A stretch of DNA of 64,000 nt from Tenodera sinensis (GCA_030765045.1 CM060968.1:107005904-107069903), one strand, 5' to 3'. Numbered from the stretch's first letter, positions 10,688-22,590 are shown. Translations and numbers: made by a program. Notes: generated by a model from the sequence alone, not told the origin.

Positions 10688-11875
10688 AAGTAATGAGAAT
10701 TCAAAACAAGCAAAGTGCTTGAAATGGGAAGAGTATATAAAACTTTACCTGAGGAGCAAATATTTAATTCTTCACAAAATTTAAAAATATGGGTTATTAA
10801 TTGCCTTGGGTGAGAATATAAACTGTGTTATACTAAATGGGAGTTGGAGGGACGATAAGTTTGGTGAATATACATGTGCCGAAGCTATAGACCAAAGCGT
10901 AGTGGATTATATTTTGTGTAGTGAGTAGTTATTGTCAGTGATTACTAGTTTTAAGATTTTGAATGCATCGGGCAACAGTTTGCACTTTCCGTTGAGCATA
11001 TCTCTGTTGTCAAATGTAATTTTAGCTGAAGTTCATAGCTTAGAGAATAATTGTGTGTGAAAATGGAGCACTATAGGTGGATACATACATTAGCAAAAGT
11101 GATCACAACACAAGACTTCAAGATGTAAATATATGTAAGAAATCTTAAGAGGCTGCCCTATGACAAAAGGGCTAGGGCCCAAGTTATAAGCGAAAACTAC
11201 GGTTTTATGTAGGTGTTACAGAAATATTTATCCATCAATGAGGATACTGATTTATGTTGAAAAAATTCGACCCACGAATAGTAGAAAAGTTCAGGTGATT
11301 GGGGGAGAAGAAACGCAAAAGTTATATGGCAACTTCTAGTAGACACGGGTAAGATCACTAGCCATTTGGATATCAAGAGTGGCAGAAAGGTAACTTGCTT
11401 GTTGAAAGCACGCACAAAGTGGAAATACACGTAGGATCTTGTCAAATGTCGAAGTGTCGATAAAGGGGTTTTCTCGCAAACAATTTCCAAAATACAGAAC
11501 ACGGATCCGGATATTGCAATGTTTGTGTGGTTGGTTTCTCGTCTACCACGATTTCCTCTCTATAATTTCCTTGCATTCCATTTCCTTCTCTTCTTTCAGG
11601 CGTGCTTTCAGGATTCTTCCCGCGGACACCAGAGGGCTGGTTGATCGATGTGTCGTTCATCGCTCTCTTAGGGAGCTCTAACATTGGGTCTTCAAGCTTG
11701 GAACTGTTCGGAACAACTACATTCTTGGAGAGCTTTAATCTATGTCAGTTATTTCCACGTAGCAATAACCGTTTTGCAACATTCCATCTTGCAATTATGT
11801 GATTTTGTCATGGGCGGAGGAAATGCTGTGAATATTCTGAACAGCTTCCCCCCCCCCCCCATGACTATGACAAGG
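10688..11875. other. Unassigned DNA
   Basis: No supportable gene. Overlapping opposite-strand frames around 11440-11800 have no motif or splice context. A run of 12-13 C lies near 11848-11860. Confidence 0.35.
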
Positions 11876-11879
11876 TTGT

Positions 11880-12090
11880 AAAGAGGGACAACTAGATCCA
11901 ATGTGGATATTTTATGACGAGTACCCCCCCCCCTCACCCCTCCCTCCCAGGAGGAACGGCTAGTTTAAGTGAAGAAACCGCAGGAGGCTATAAGCCACAG
12001 CAGACACGTCACAAAGTCTCTAACGATTTCAGTCTCTAAGTTCGACCTGCAAGGTCTAGGGGTAACGCGACAGAGGGCGGTGGATTCTTT
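11880..12090 (-). repeat. SINE C body fragment
   Basis: It carries CCTCCCTCCCAGGAGGAACG, AAGTGAAGAAACCGCAGGAG and CACAGCAGACACGTC, the SINE C landmarks in the same orientation as the 8009-8450 copy. Confidence 0.5.
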
Positions 12091-12287
12091 CTTGATAGAA
12101 ATCTTTAGAAATCTTCCTTTGGAAGGGAAGTAAAGTCGGAGGTCCCGTGATTTACGGCACGTAAAACAACTTCAACCTGACAAAGAAGTGCCTTAAGAAA
12201 ATTAAGCGTTCTTTCGCGACCAGTATAGATCGGGACGCTGAGAGCCATATCAATTAAATAAAATAAAACTCAATGGAAACTAATTCT

Positions 12288-12411
12288 TCTTCCACACGAT
12301 AGCCGTGTGTAGGACAATGCTGGAAAGGGTAGAAATGAGACTGAAAAATTAAATCCGTGCAGGGATCTTAACCACGCATCTTCCGGTCCTACCATGGCAA
12401 CGAGGTGAGTT
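12288..12411 (-). repeat. Short SINE B, reverse copy of a head-to-head pair
   Basis: On the minus strand it starts GTTGCCATGGTAG and ends with TTTTTCAGTCTCATTTCTAC and a CTTTCCAGCATTGTCCTA tail, as the copies at 12433 and 40318 do. Part of the tRNA half between the two Pol III boxes is missing. Confidence 0.7.
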
Positions 12412-12432
12412 GGGGAATTTAATGTCGTGTCG

Positions 12433-12552
12433 GCTCGTTGCCATGGTAGCTCAATGATTAGAGCAACCGAACGGAGACCGGTATGTCCGTGGTTCACATC
12501 CCGGCTTTCATATTGAATTTTTCAGTCTCATTCTACTCTTTCCAACATAAAA
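12433..12552 (+). repeat. Short SINE B, forward copy of a head-to-head pair
   Basis: The tRNA-like head has an excellent A box, TAGCTCAATGATTAGAGCA, and the B box GGTTCACATCC. The non-tRNA part reads TTTTTCAGTCTCATTCTACT and then CTTTCCAACATAAAAC. It lies about 20 bp from the reverse copy, with the two 5' ends facing each other. Confidence 0.75.
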
Positions 12553-14214
12553 CTCAATTTCCATTTCTTCCGGTCGACCTGTTCGGAGAAGGATTTCCTC
12601 TGGCGGAGTCTGCGAAAACCTGACCCACCTCAGGCGGCTCAAAGAAGGCTACCTATCTGGCAGTGCCGAGAGCAGCTTTCGAATAAGCAAGCATCTGGCC
12701 CATTTGTTCTAAAACCAGTTGAAACTGCAAAGACTCGAAGCCCACTTGAAAAATCGAAAGGGGAAACGAAATGAGTGGGAATGAGGGGTTAGGAAATTCG
12801 TGGTACAAGAGGAACAACCCAGCATTCGGCTACCAAACCGGAGAAATCACGAGAAAGCACATAGAATGAACCGGCCCGATGAGAAGCTAATACGGAACCT
12901 CAAATGTTACCACGAAGCCATCTTGTATCCTCTGCACCCAAGGAAGCTGTCATACCCCCTCTTCTCTCAATACGCACCAATGTCTGCTTGTTAATTGCCT
13001 ATCTTTTTCCTGGGTGAATTTCAACAAGCTGATGATAGCACATATTAATAAATACTTCGGATGCTGCATTCATATTAACTAACGTGCCATATTATTCACA
13101 GAAGCAAGCCAAACTTGCTAACGGAGCGTGTGTTGGTTATGTTTGAGTTTGGCTGTGCTAGTTAGGACAGTATCTACTGAACTGTCAGTAACTCTCCCGT
13201 GTCCAGGGCAGCAATTTAGGCGAATCGTGCTGCTGCATAAATGCCTCTGACATCAGATACACTTCCAGGGCATGAAATCGATATATCCGGAAACAAAACA
13301 GTCCTACACAGATTTACGGTAGCTACAAAGTAAACTGTCAAACCACCGATAACTAATATGCGTTACCCTCTGTGTATGCTTTGTTGTCTATTGCTAGTTT
13401 AATGTTTGGTCGACAAAAATACAATTTTTATTCGTGATAGACGAAATGAGTGGCGTGAAATATAGAGATCAAAACAGCCGCAACAGCTTAACATAATTGC
13501 CTATTGTAGACGTCGAACTATTTTCTATCACGGCTGTTGATTATATCCGTACCATGCCAGTGTCGATTCTGTTGCTGTATGAAACAATAATCCAGGTAGT
13601 GGAGTATAAATCCATGGATATGGTGCAATGCACACCGAATGATATTATTTCAATGCACGGGGATGACATATTCCTACCTCACTTGGGTCAACGAAATTTA
13701 ATTAATTGAACTATCAACAGTTAACCCCATGCCGCTAGTTTCACTTATAATGTTAAGTTTTAAACATAGATTAACTCTTATTTAAAACTATATCTTTGCT
13801 TTGAGAATGAGTTGGAGACAACTTGAAACCCTGGGTCAGTTTGTGCAAAAAGAACGTGCAACATTACTAAGATAAGTGAAGTTTTTAGTTTCTAATTTGT
13901 TCTTACTTTAGAATCTTGTTGCTTCACTGTTAATAGCTTCAATTTTCCTTATTTAACTATATCTTTTTAAGTTTCACTTCGGACATTTGCTGACGTATGG
14001 GGAGAGACTGAAGTATTTGACTTCCACTAATTCCTCTGCCTTAGGAAGTATTATAGTCCATAGAATTTCAATACCACCATTCACTCCGAGATATATGTTT
14101 TGAGGTCCCACGAAAATATGAGATAAATACCAAACATTGCACATATTTAAGTTCAGTATCTCCAAGAATGCAACACAAATTTCCAAGAAGAATTTATTTT
14201 TTTATTTTTTGTGT
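12553..14214. other. Unassigned DNA
   Basis: 12560-12990 is GC-richer and resembles degenerate SINE/gene-free sequence. 13000-14200 is AT-rich. No coding region with a recognisable domain. Confidence 0.35.
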
Positions 14215-14640
14215 GGCGTCCAGCTATATCATCTTCTTCTCGTCCTCCTTCGCTCATGCATTAGACATTTCTGTCTTAGCAATTTGCATATCTTGTCCAT
14301 GCCACCTTTTATTTGGCCTTCCGACATTTCTTTTCCCTACTGGTTTGCAATTATTAAAATGAAATGTTAATCGCTCTCCATTCATTCTTTTAATACAGCT
14401 TATCCATTTAGTTTTACATTCCTTAATTTTCTTCAATCAGATTGTATGCATCTAATTCCTTTCTTATATGGTCTGTTCTCTTACATCCTGCCACTGTTCT
14501 AAAAAACTTTATTTCGTTTACTTCGAGTCTCCTTTTGTTTTTCTCTGTCATAATCCATGCTTCACTCCCTTACAGTAACTTCAGCATTGATATTACTTTA
14601 TAACATTTTAATATTGTATCCGTTCTTGCATTTTTCGAAA
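14215..14640 (-). pseudogene. Non-LTR retrotransposon RT C-terminal remnant (LINE 2)
   Basis: Minus-strand reading gives, in broken frames, GSEAWIMTEKNKRRLE and EIKFFRTVAGCKRTDHIRKE. An open stretch (14254-14436) follows with WISCIKRMNGERL and PVGKRNVGRPNKRW. These are the conserved last blocks of the same LINE family as 5348-6045. A stop after ten or so residues and frame changes show it is dead. Only the 3' end was inserted or retained, as usual for target-primed reverse transcription. Confidence 0.75.
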
Positions 14641-14920
14641 ATGCTGATTTTCTAAAAAAAAATGGCACTAATATTTTGATCAGATTACCATATGATTAAG
14701 ATATATTTTATTTTTCATGAAAATATATCTTGAACTTTTTAGGAATAACCTCTGAAATTCTCTTCATTGTAAATGAATTTTAAATAACTGGTAAAATGTA
14801 ACAGATAGACAAAAATGTATTGCACACACAAAAAAGTAGCTCTGGTTAATGCACAGAACTGTCATTTTTCCCGTGGAGTAGTTAAGCATTTCTGAGATAT
14901 TTCTTACTATTTCTTCTTAT
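14641..14920 (-). mobile_element. Diverged family A fragment
   Basis: In reverse orientation it keeps ATTTTTCATGAAAATATATCTTG-like and AATAACCTCTGAAATTC blocks followed by TAACTGGTAAAATGTAACAG. These match the middle of family A around 22270-22460. Confidence 0.5.
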
Positions 14921-14994
14921 TTTTTATTTATTTATATATTTTTATATTTTTCTTTTGTATAGTAACGTTCTCAAACATAATGCCATCGGACGAC

Positions 14995-15020
14995 GAATGA
15001 ATGAATGAATGAATGAATGA
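14995..15020. repeat. (GAAT)n microsatellite
   Basis: Six tandem GAAT units. Confidence 0.9.
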
Positions 15021-15029
15021 AATGACGAA

Positions 15030-15215
15030 ATGATGCTCAAATGAGCCAGAGGTTCCAAGAGTTCAAAATTATCCGATATTAATCTTCTCAGGATAAGGGA
15101 AAACCTCGGAAAAAACCTAATGCGGATAAGTCGCAGTAACCGAGATTCCAACTCTGAGCCTCTTGAATGTGAGGCAGACACGTTACCACCACACCACAGA
15201 GACGGGCTTTCTTTG
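15030..15215 (-). repeat. tRNA-derived SINE, reverse orientation
   Basis: On the minus strand GTGTGGTGGTAACGTGTCTG acts as an A-box region and GAGTTGGAATCTC as the degenerate B box. They are followed by the SINE body GCATTAGGTTTTTTCCGAGG and TTTTCCCTTATCCTG. The order is tRNA head, then the GGTTTTCC core. Confidence 0.65.
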
Positions 15216-16355
15216 TTATTAGCATGACTTTTCCAATATTTATACATTCTTTATATGGAAAGTCGATATTCATTTTTTGTTGGGCACACAAAGGGAACTG
15301 AATTGCATAGCCATTACATAGCGAATAGCTCTTAAAAGATTCAAATATGTAGTAAAACCACTTCTAAAACGTTTGTGTCGTTTAAAATAACGTAGGTAGA
15401 AGAATACGCCTTTGTGGAAATAGTTTGTACAAGGCTGAATTGCATAAATTTTGTTTTAAAGATAAACAGACTTGGAGAATATAGGATATTCTTTTATTGA
15501 AAGTAAATACATCCAAATTACACCAACGAAGATTAGCTTTTTTGTCTACGAATTATTGCTTCTTCAAATGTGTTGAAAATAAACTCAATTAAAATGTGAA
15601 ATTATGTAAACATTGTTTTATATATAATTTTGAGTGTTTGATATATTTTCCTGTGCCCAAAATTTCACACTGTAATTCTCTTCCTTCAATTTTCTCCGTC
15701 TTCCCAATTTTCTCGGTTTCAGTCCTTTTCGACTCATCAGTTATTTTTTGTGCAGCCATGTGTTTTCCAGTCTACCTCTATTTCGTCTCCCCGGTGAAAT
15801 CCATTCTAGTATTTTCTTTGGTATTCTTCTATCTTCCATCCTTCCCACGAGTCCATACTATGTTACAGTAAACATTTTAAAACATTAAATATGGATCCAC
15901 TTTATTGAAGCGAGCCTAACAGGTCCAGAAAGGCTGCATATAAACTATAACAATATTGCCTAATTAGCATATACAGTATACCAATTACTGATGTTTTGCA
16001 ATGCAGGTATTCCGCATCCAATAAATACAGATTTAGCACTGAAATACAAACAATGGAAAAGTGATTACTCGTACAGGAACCAATGGAAGCTACAAATCCA
16101 GTTACACAACCCATCGCCAGGCTTATACCAGAAACCCTCCAAGTGTGGTATCAACCGTGTACAGCTTCACGCAATCATAACTATTCTTGCAATGTCACGA
16201 CACCAACGCTAAAGCTAACAGCGTTCTTAAATATAATGATTAATATTTTAATTTGATTTCTGTGCATGTCAATCAGTGGATAATCGCTTCTTTTACAGGA
16301 GAAAACAGGCAACATTATTCAGCAGAAAAATTCATGAAAAGCGCTACTATAGCGG
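15216..16355. other. Unassigned AT-rich DNA
   Basis: Possibly more decayed family A around 15240-15400. Otherwise no feature recognised. The 91-codon frame at 15596 is T-rich and hydrophobic without a motif. Confidence 0.3.
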
Positions 16356-16565
16356 ACACAAAATTTAATGGCGACAGATATCTGACCACTACTATTCCAT
16401 TTCCTGTTGTGCAAATAAAATTGGTGAGCGCAAATGATATTAATATCACCGGTTTTACAGCATGATTTCACAGGGCGTTTAACTGTACAACACCGCAAGG
16501 CTGGTATGCCTCTGATTGGATTGTGTTGGTCAGCTGCTCTTGCCACCCGCCATTAAATTTTGTGT
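16356..16565. mobile_element. MITE E with perfect 18-bp TIRs
   Basis: The 210-bp element starts ACACAAAATTTAATGGCG and ends with the exact reverse complement CGCCATTAAATTTTGTGT. A related copy at 41687-41831 has the same ends, and a third, one-ended copy lies near 24387. It has no coding capacity. The superfamily is unassigned because target duplications are not clear. Confidence 0.75.
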
Positions 16566-16741
16566 AACATCGACAGTGGAAAGTGCATTATTGCAGAATC
16601 GAGGAATAGTTTGAAAAGACGAGAGGAAGCCCAGTCCTTTCTATTTTCAAGATTTTATTATTTCACACACATATTGCACGATATCTTTTGTATGATGCTA
16701 TTGTTTGTTTTGAATGAATTATTAATTTTAAAAAACTCTAA

Positions 16742-17140
16742 TGAACTAACCCATCGCCACTGTCATGCACAGTGGGCTAGAGCATGGGGTTTGGTTCCCG
16801 CCTATGGAATGCGTCCAGGTTGAATCCCTCAAATTAATGAGAGTACGGATTTAGGTGTAGGGTATAAGACCAGTTCCCACTCAGCACCTTGAAAACGAGG
16901 AGTCGCCATACGCAGCGATCCTATCCTCGTGAACCAACTTTCGGGCTCGGGGAAGCTTGATGCTCGCCACATCAACCCACCTCTGCAGTGCGTATGTGGG
17001 CGTGAGGCCGGCGATGTGGCTGGTACATCTGGACCTTTGATTTATACTTTATACCCATCGCCACATCGGATTTCTGGTAAAACATTTCTGCCAATTCAGT
17101 TACAACTAATACGATGAGTACAATTTAGGAGGCTTTAGGT
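16742..17140 (+). repeat. SINE-like composite with tRNA-like head
   Basis: GTGGGCTAGAGCATGGGGTT resembles an A box and GTCCAGGTTGAATCCC a B box. A GC-rich tail follows with AAAACGAGGAGTCGCC and GTGGGCGTGAGGCCGGCGAT. The boundaries are soft. Confidence 0.45.
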
Positions 17141-17384
17141 CAATTGTTTGATGACTGATGCTGTGACTCAAAGCGCGCTGTTTGGAAATAATAATTTGGA
17201 TTACAATAAAAATTAAATATTTCAGGAAGAATTTGAAGTTGTAGACTCGCATTTAGTTACAGTTAATTATTTTCAATAATAATGAACTAGCATAAGATAT
17301 TCTCTTCGAAGTGTGCCATTCACTGCAATGTATTACTACAGGTCATCAAAAAGATGTACACTCAGCGCTATTTTACTATGCTCT

Positions 17385-17568
17385 ACGCAGCTCCAGCAGT
17401 GGGGCGGGACTTCTGCACGTCTCTGTGGCTTTTTTGTCCTCCACCCTTCAGATTCCTGTGGTTTCTTCACTTTATTCCTCTCTCATGATGGGGTGCCGCC
17501 ACAATAGATCTATGTGGGTCGCAGTGCGCGAGGTGTCCCCCTTTGTGTATAGCTTATACCTATACAAG
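17385..17568 (+). repeat. SINE C body and tail, forward
   Basis: It reads GGACTTCTGCACGTCTCTGT, CCTGTGGTTTCTTCACTTTA, GCCACAATAGATC and GTCGCAGTGCGCGAGGTGTC. This is the reverse complement of the landmarks in the 8009 and 40655 copies. The tail ends at the hAT-like element that begins at 17570. Confidence 0.65.
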
Positions 17569-17569
17569 T

Positions 17570-18101
17570 CAGTGTTGCCAACTCGGAAAATGAAAACACA
17601 CCGAACCCTGACTTTAAAAGCACCAGGAAAGCACTAACAAAGTATTTTGAGAAAGTAGGAAATCTATTAATATAAAAAGTGTATGAAGCTTGAAACAATT
17701 AAAACGGCCCCTCACATCTAACTAAACAATCTCGGGGAAACCCAGCAGTGTGTGGGAGGCACATCAGAAACGTGTCATATTTGATCACGTGAATGCCAGT
17801 AATCTAATGTCTTCTTAGTTAGGAAAGGCTATGAAATCATGCTATGGTTATAATTATCGTACTCTTAAAAGCAACACACGTGGGGGAGACCTTTAAAGAT
17901 TTCTATAAACACTGATTAGCAATTATTTTCACTTGCTTGACGTATCAATTGAAATTATTTGATAATAGCTTTCATTTTCAAAGGCGCCAGATTAAGCGCT
18001 AATTATTTGAGAAAAACACCGGCTTTTTCCCATAAACCTAGCACCAGATACATTTAAAAAGCACCAGATCTGGTGCCGAAAGCCCTTAATTGGCAACCCT
18101 G
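17570..18101. mobile_element. Non-autonomous hAT-like element
   Basis: The 532-bp element begins CAGTGTTGCCAA and ends TTGGCAACCCTG, an 11/12 inverted match of hAT type (CAG...CTG ends). GCACCAG and close variants occur several times just inside the ends (17618, 17990, 18042, 18061) and form the 16-bp palindrome GCACCAGATCTGGTGC at 18061-18076. hAT subterminal motifs usually serve as transposase-binding sites. The 8-bp flanks ATACAAGT and TTAAAATT match at only five positions, so the target duplication is decayed or absent. Confidence 0.55.
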
Positions 18102-20388
18102 TTAAAATTATGTAAAAGGAAAGAGTAGCAGAGCGATGTAAATTTAGTAAATTTAGTAAATATGAAATATAGTAGTCAAAAAGTTTAAACAAATTCGCTC
18201 ATTTATACAAATAGAACATGTTTAACGTTTGTTACTGCCGATTGGCAGAAGAAGTAACAAAACCATGCATTTGGGACTATTAATAAAATTTGCTCCAGTG
18301 ACTGCACGTGCGGAGATTGATCATGAAACTACAGCTGGAGAAGATGGCCCTAATGATTTTCTTTCTACGCTCTCTTTCGCTCGGATTGCTATGGCAACCA
18401 GAGAAAGCTTCCTCCAAGACAACTCCGACAGTCAAGTGTTGTTTGACTCTGGCAAGTCGCCCAGCGATAAGCGTGTAGTTCTGCTATATAGACCGGTTAA
18501 GTGGGTACTATTCAGAGGGGCCACAACCGACTTTTACATGTGTACCTACACAACTTCTCAACGTGCCCCAAAATGAAAAAATGTACGCTCATTTTTATAA
18601 CCCATCTTTATAGGCATGCCAAAATAGAGCTAAAGGGCTTCTCTGAAAACTTTGTTTTCATATCACTTTACTCAGTGCTTGTTACAAACTTTCGCTAATA
18701 TTTCAACCAATTTCTTCCGCGCTTCTCAAATAGGGGAGCAAATTTTACTTTCCTACAGTAAAATTTTACCTTTACTACAGAAAACGGCAATTTCTTTATC
18801 TCTCCAGGATAGAGAAAATGTTGTATTAGACTTTAAACACTTTTAAACACTCCTAATGTTATTCATGTGTGAACTGGACTACAACAGCACAAAACACCTT
18901 GAGTAAAACTGACGCACGTCTGTAGTGAAGGTCACACGGACCGTGCACCTGCCGGCCAAGTTTTGTAGTAAACGTACTGTATATGACGTATTCATAGCTA
19001 AATTTAATTTTATTGCCCAAGACACCGTTCCAAAACGGTAATGCAATAAGATGTAGATTCCGGCAGATGAAAATTCACCCCATAACTACGCTGGGTATCT
19101 TTCAGCGGATGTTAACCCTCACGGGATCTACGAGCCCGGATTCTATACATGACTGTATTAACCCCGGGCGTGAAAGCATTAATGTTTTCACTATTATAAT
19201 AATTAGCATCGTTGAATAAACCGTTACCTACCACTATTCTGACGACGACGCCAACCACAGTGATGATGCTCACATCAGTAGAAGTTATAATGCATTTTGA
19301 CCAAACTTGACACATATTCGTGTTATATCGCATCTCAGACAAGAACGATCCTGTTGTACACGTAAAACAACTGTGGCGAACTATGGCTCGAATTGCAAAT
19401 ATTCGTTAATTTATTGTGAAGTAAATATGGCGTCTAAAGATATATTATTATTACTGTCGTGCATCAGCTCATGGTCTTAGGGAACTGAAGGGGAGAGGAG
19501 AGACATTCCACGTAATGTAACCCGAGTTTTTTAAACTTCCTAGATAACGTCGCTGCTGGTTAAGTTGCCAACTTCCGTCCAATGTTATCCCCGCTAAGTT
19601 TGCTCGCTAATATGCTAATATTTCTTAGTTTCAGCTAAAAAATAGACGAGTCTCTAGTGTTACCTCGGAAGTAAAGAAAAAATGAGTAGCAGTAGATAAA
19701 TCCCGCCTAGGAGTATTGTAAAATCTGCTATGATACTGTGGTTGCAGAACAAGCGGGTTCAGAGTGACGTTGTGTGTGTAAAACAGATCTTTGCAGAATG
19801 GTTGAAACAAACAAATCTAAAGAGGGGTTGCCTCACTCTTTTTCGACTCTTTCCATTTTCACTCCAGGCACTGCTTAAAATTTTCTTCTTATTCTTCAGA
19901 TAAGTTGACAGTGTTCCATGGTATCCGGTATTCTTTCGCAATTTCACATTTTTTTCTTCAAACCCTTTTAGGGTTCTCGAATGATGACAACTATTTCGGT
20001 AAAAGTTTAACTATTTGTAATAAACTGAACACATGAACGCTCATGTGACAGCTAAAGGCGCACGTCTTTTAAAGAAGGGGATGTGGGATTAGGTGTAGGT
20101 GCTCAAGGCCGGCAGCTAGGAAAGCTATTCCGCCGCCCCGAACTGCATTCGAGCTGCATTCCGATAAAACAAACCACCCCGGAGCGATGGCCTTTTTTGC
20201 AGAAACACATGCCGAGGTTATCACATTACACTTCCGCGTTTACATTTTCGACTGACATTGTCGAATTAACGACGATTCGAAATATAAACGCTCGAATTAT
20301 CCGAGCTGCACTGATATTTTGAGCAATGGTTGGAATACTACTACTATAGTTCTGTAGTTTTTAGAGGTGGTTGTGTTATTAAAAAAAA
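18102..20388. other. Unassigned DNA
   Basis: A 115-codon frame at 18229-18576 has no recognisable domain. A short block at 18935-18985 (CAAGTTTTGTAGTAAACGTA) recurs at 58190-58240. Nothing else is supportable. Confidence 0.35.
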
Positions 20389-21099
20389 TCTGATGTGTTG
20401 CACTCAAATGACTTTCTCTACTCTTGGACTAACCATTCTTACAATCTTATCTTCCTATTTCTTCTACGTGTTAGTTGAGTTAAACACTTCCAGAAATTCT
20501 CTTATTGCTTATTTCCTTGTAGGCGCAAGGGGAATATAAGAATACAGTAGCCTTTGAGCGATAGTCAAATCTTCTAAAGCTTTCAAATTCCGTTCTCTTT
20601 GCACGGTTAACATACAAACATGAATACCGATGTTCCATTTGACAGAAGTATAAGTTGTCCAAAAGTTACACAAATAACAAGGAATATCTCCGAAATGGTT
20701 AACTCTACAAAAAAAAAAAAAAAAATATTTTGACATAAATTGCGTATTTTAGCAAGATCTACATTTTTTGTACAGGACGATTTTGTCTATCTCTTACGTG
20801 TTATGAGTTATTCAAAAGTCATCCAGAGTAAACCGAACTGCATAGGCTATAGCCAGAAACTTTAAAACATACATTTCATTTTTCATCAAAATATCTTAAA
20901 CATGTCATTTTAATCAAAATCGTTAGAGCCATTTTCAGGAAAATAAAAATTTTCCATATAAAGGGTAGTTTAGGGTGGGCCTACTTTCTTCAAAATATTC
21001 GTGTCGTATCCTTGAAAGGCAAACTTAAATACCAATTTTGGCTTTTAACCGGCTTCTCGTTTTTGAGTTATGCTGTCCACAGACTGAAAGACATACACA

Positions 21100-21152
<53 letters not shown>

Positions 21153-21290
21153 GCGGACCTTTTTCTAAAAAATGCTTTTTTTTATTCAGGGGGTCTCAAA
21201 ACATATTTCCGGTGAAATCTCGACATCGAATTTTTGGGTGGAATACAATACTTCCTCTACTTACCAGTAGAAAAAGCAATAAAAGAGAAC
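20389..21290 (+). mobile_element. Family A, near full-length reference copy
   Basis: About 0.9 kb. The 5' end is TCTGATGTGTTGCACTCAAA and then TGACTTTCTCTACTCTTG. Conserved blocks follow: AGGCGCAAGGGGAATATAAG, TTCCGTTCTCTTTGCACGG, TATCTCCGAAATGG, TAAAGGGTAGTTTAGGGTGG and GTTATGCTGTCCACAGACTG, then (AC)n, GGTGAAATCTCGACATCG, and the 3' end TTACCAGTAGAAAAAGCAAT. It contains no ORF of its own, so it is non-autonomous. The 12-mer near the 5' end is the reverse complement of AGTAGAGAAAGT near the 3' end of sister copies. Confidence 0.8.
21101..21156. repeat. (AC)n-(CG)n microsatellite inside family A
   Basis: Nineteen AC units pass directly into nine CG units, at the same internal family A position as the other AC tracts. 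Alternating purine-pyrimidine of this kind can adopt Z-DNA. Confidence 0.95.
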
Positions 21291-21916
21291 ACCCAAGAAC
21301 TTTACTCCAAGAATCAGCGGCCTAAGAGCGTTTCGCTACAGTGACTCTGTCTCTTCCTGCCATATGTTTACAACAGTGTCGTTCTTGTTTGAGACAGGTT
21401 ATAACAGAAACTTGCGAATTCGTGCGTGCATGGTTGAATGTTGGATGGGAGGGGGAAAGGAGAGTGAGTATCATGGTGCCGTTTTGCACTGCTGGTAACA
21501 TGCTGCTACTATGATTTCATGGTTCGTAAGAAATCACTCTCTGATACGAAAGAACCCGAGTCAGTGGACCAAAGGAACCTTGCTGTTTTGCAAGTAAATA
21601 GGAAAATATCCGTGGCCATGCTTAACTACTCTTTGGAATCTATTATTCCTTGGAAGAGGAACTGTATTGAAACTGAAAAATAATCATTTTTCCTCACCTC
21701 TATCATATGCCACCACAATCAAACCTTGTGGTAACCAACATCCAGTCGGATAATGAAAGATTATTTTCTCTGTATAATCTAGTAGTTATCTGACAAGGGA
21801 CATTCAAGCATTCCGAAAACAGGAATTGCTTGTTGCAATTGGTTACCGTGGAGTAAACATTTGGGATAAAAATACACAATTTAGTATTTCCTACAACTGA
21901 CATTAATATCCTTTCA
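21291..21916. other. Unassigned DNA between family A copies
   Basis: No gene, RNA or repeat recognised. Confidence 0.35.
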
Positions 21917-22590
21917 AAAAGCTGATGTACTACACTCACATGACTTTCTCTACTCTTGCACAAACTATTCTTATAAACGCTTATTTCTCTATCAACGTCT
22001 TGTTAGTTGAGATAAACATTTGCAGAAATTATCTTACTGCTAATTTTCTTGTAGGTGCGAATACTATAGGCTTTAAGCGACAGTCAAATCTTTTAAGACC
22101 TGGGCGCTATGTGATGTCTTTGAAATTCCTTTCTCTTAAACGAATAACACATTCATATTTGAGAAAAGTATTAGAAAATTCAAACCAATAGCGAGGAATA
22201 TTTGGAAATCGTTCGCTCCACAAAAACATTGCATTAGACATAAATTGTGAATAAGGAGAGCTACATTTTTGTATAGTAAGTTTTTGTTTATCTCTTACAG
22301 TTCACCAGTTATGCAAAAGTCACCCAGAATGAAGAAGACTTGTGAGGACATGTCCACACAATGTAAGATATGAATTTCATTTGCCATGAAAATAACTTAA
22401 ACGTGTTATATTTTAATCAAAATCGTTAGTCATTTGTGAGAAGAAAATAAAAAAACACAATTTTTCAAAAATGTTGCCAATAAAGGTTAGTTTGCGATGG
22501 AGGCATTTTCTTGCAAGTCTTCATGTTACATCCTTGAAAGATGCTGAAGTTAAACACTAATCCAAATTCCGCACGCACACAGGCAGACAT
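21917..22590 (+). mobile_element. Family A copy, 3'-truncated
   Basis: It starts GCTGATGTACTACACTCACA and then TGACTTTCTCTACTCTTG. It keeps the middle blocks (CAGTTATGCAAAAGTCACCC, AATCAAAATCGTTAG, GATGGAGGCATTTTCTTGCA) and stops near CACGCACACAGGCAGAC, where other copies carry the AC repeat. Confidence 0.75.

Noticed and set aside
20083..20322. Possible exon in a GC-richer patch
   Set aside because: No domain, and no consistent splice sites in the frame.
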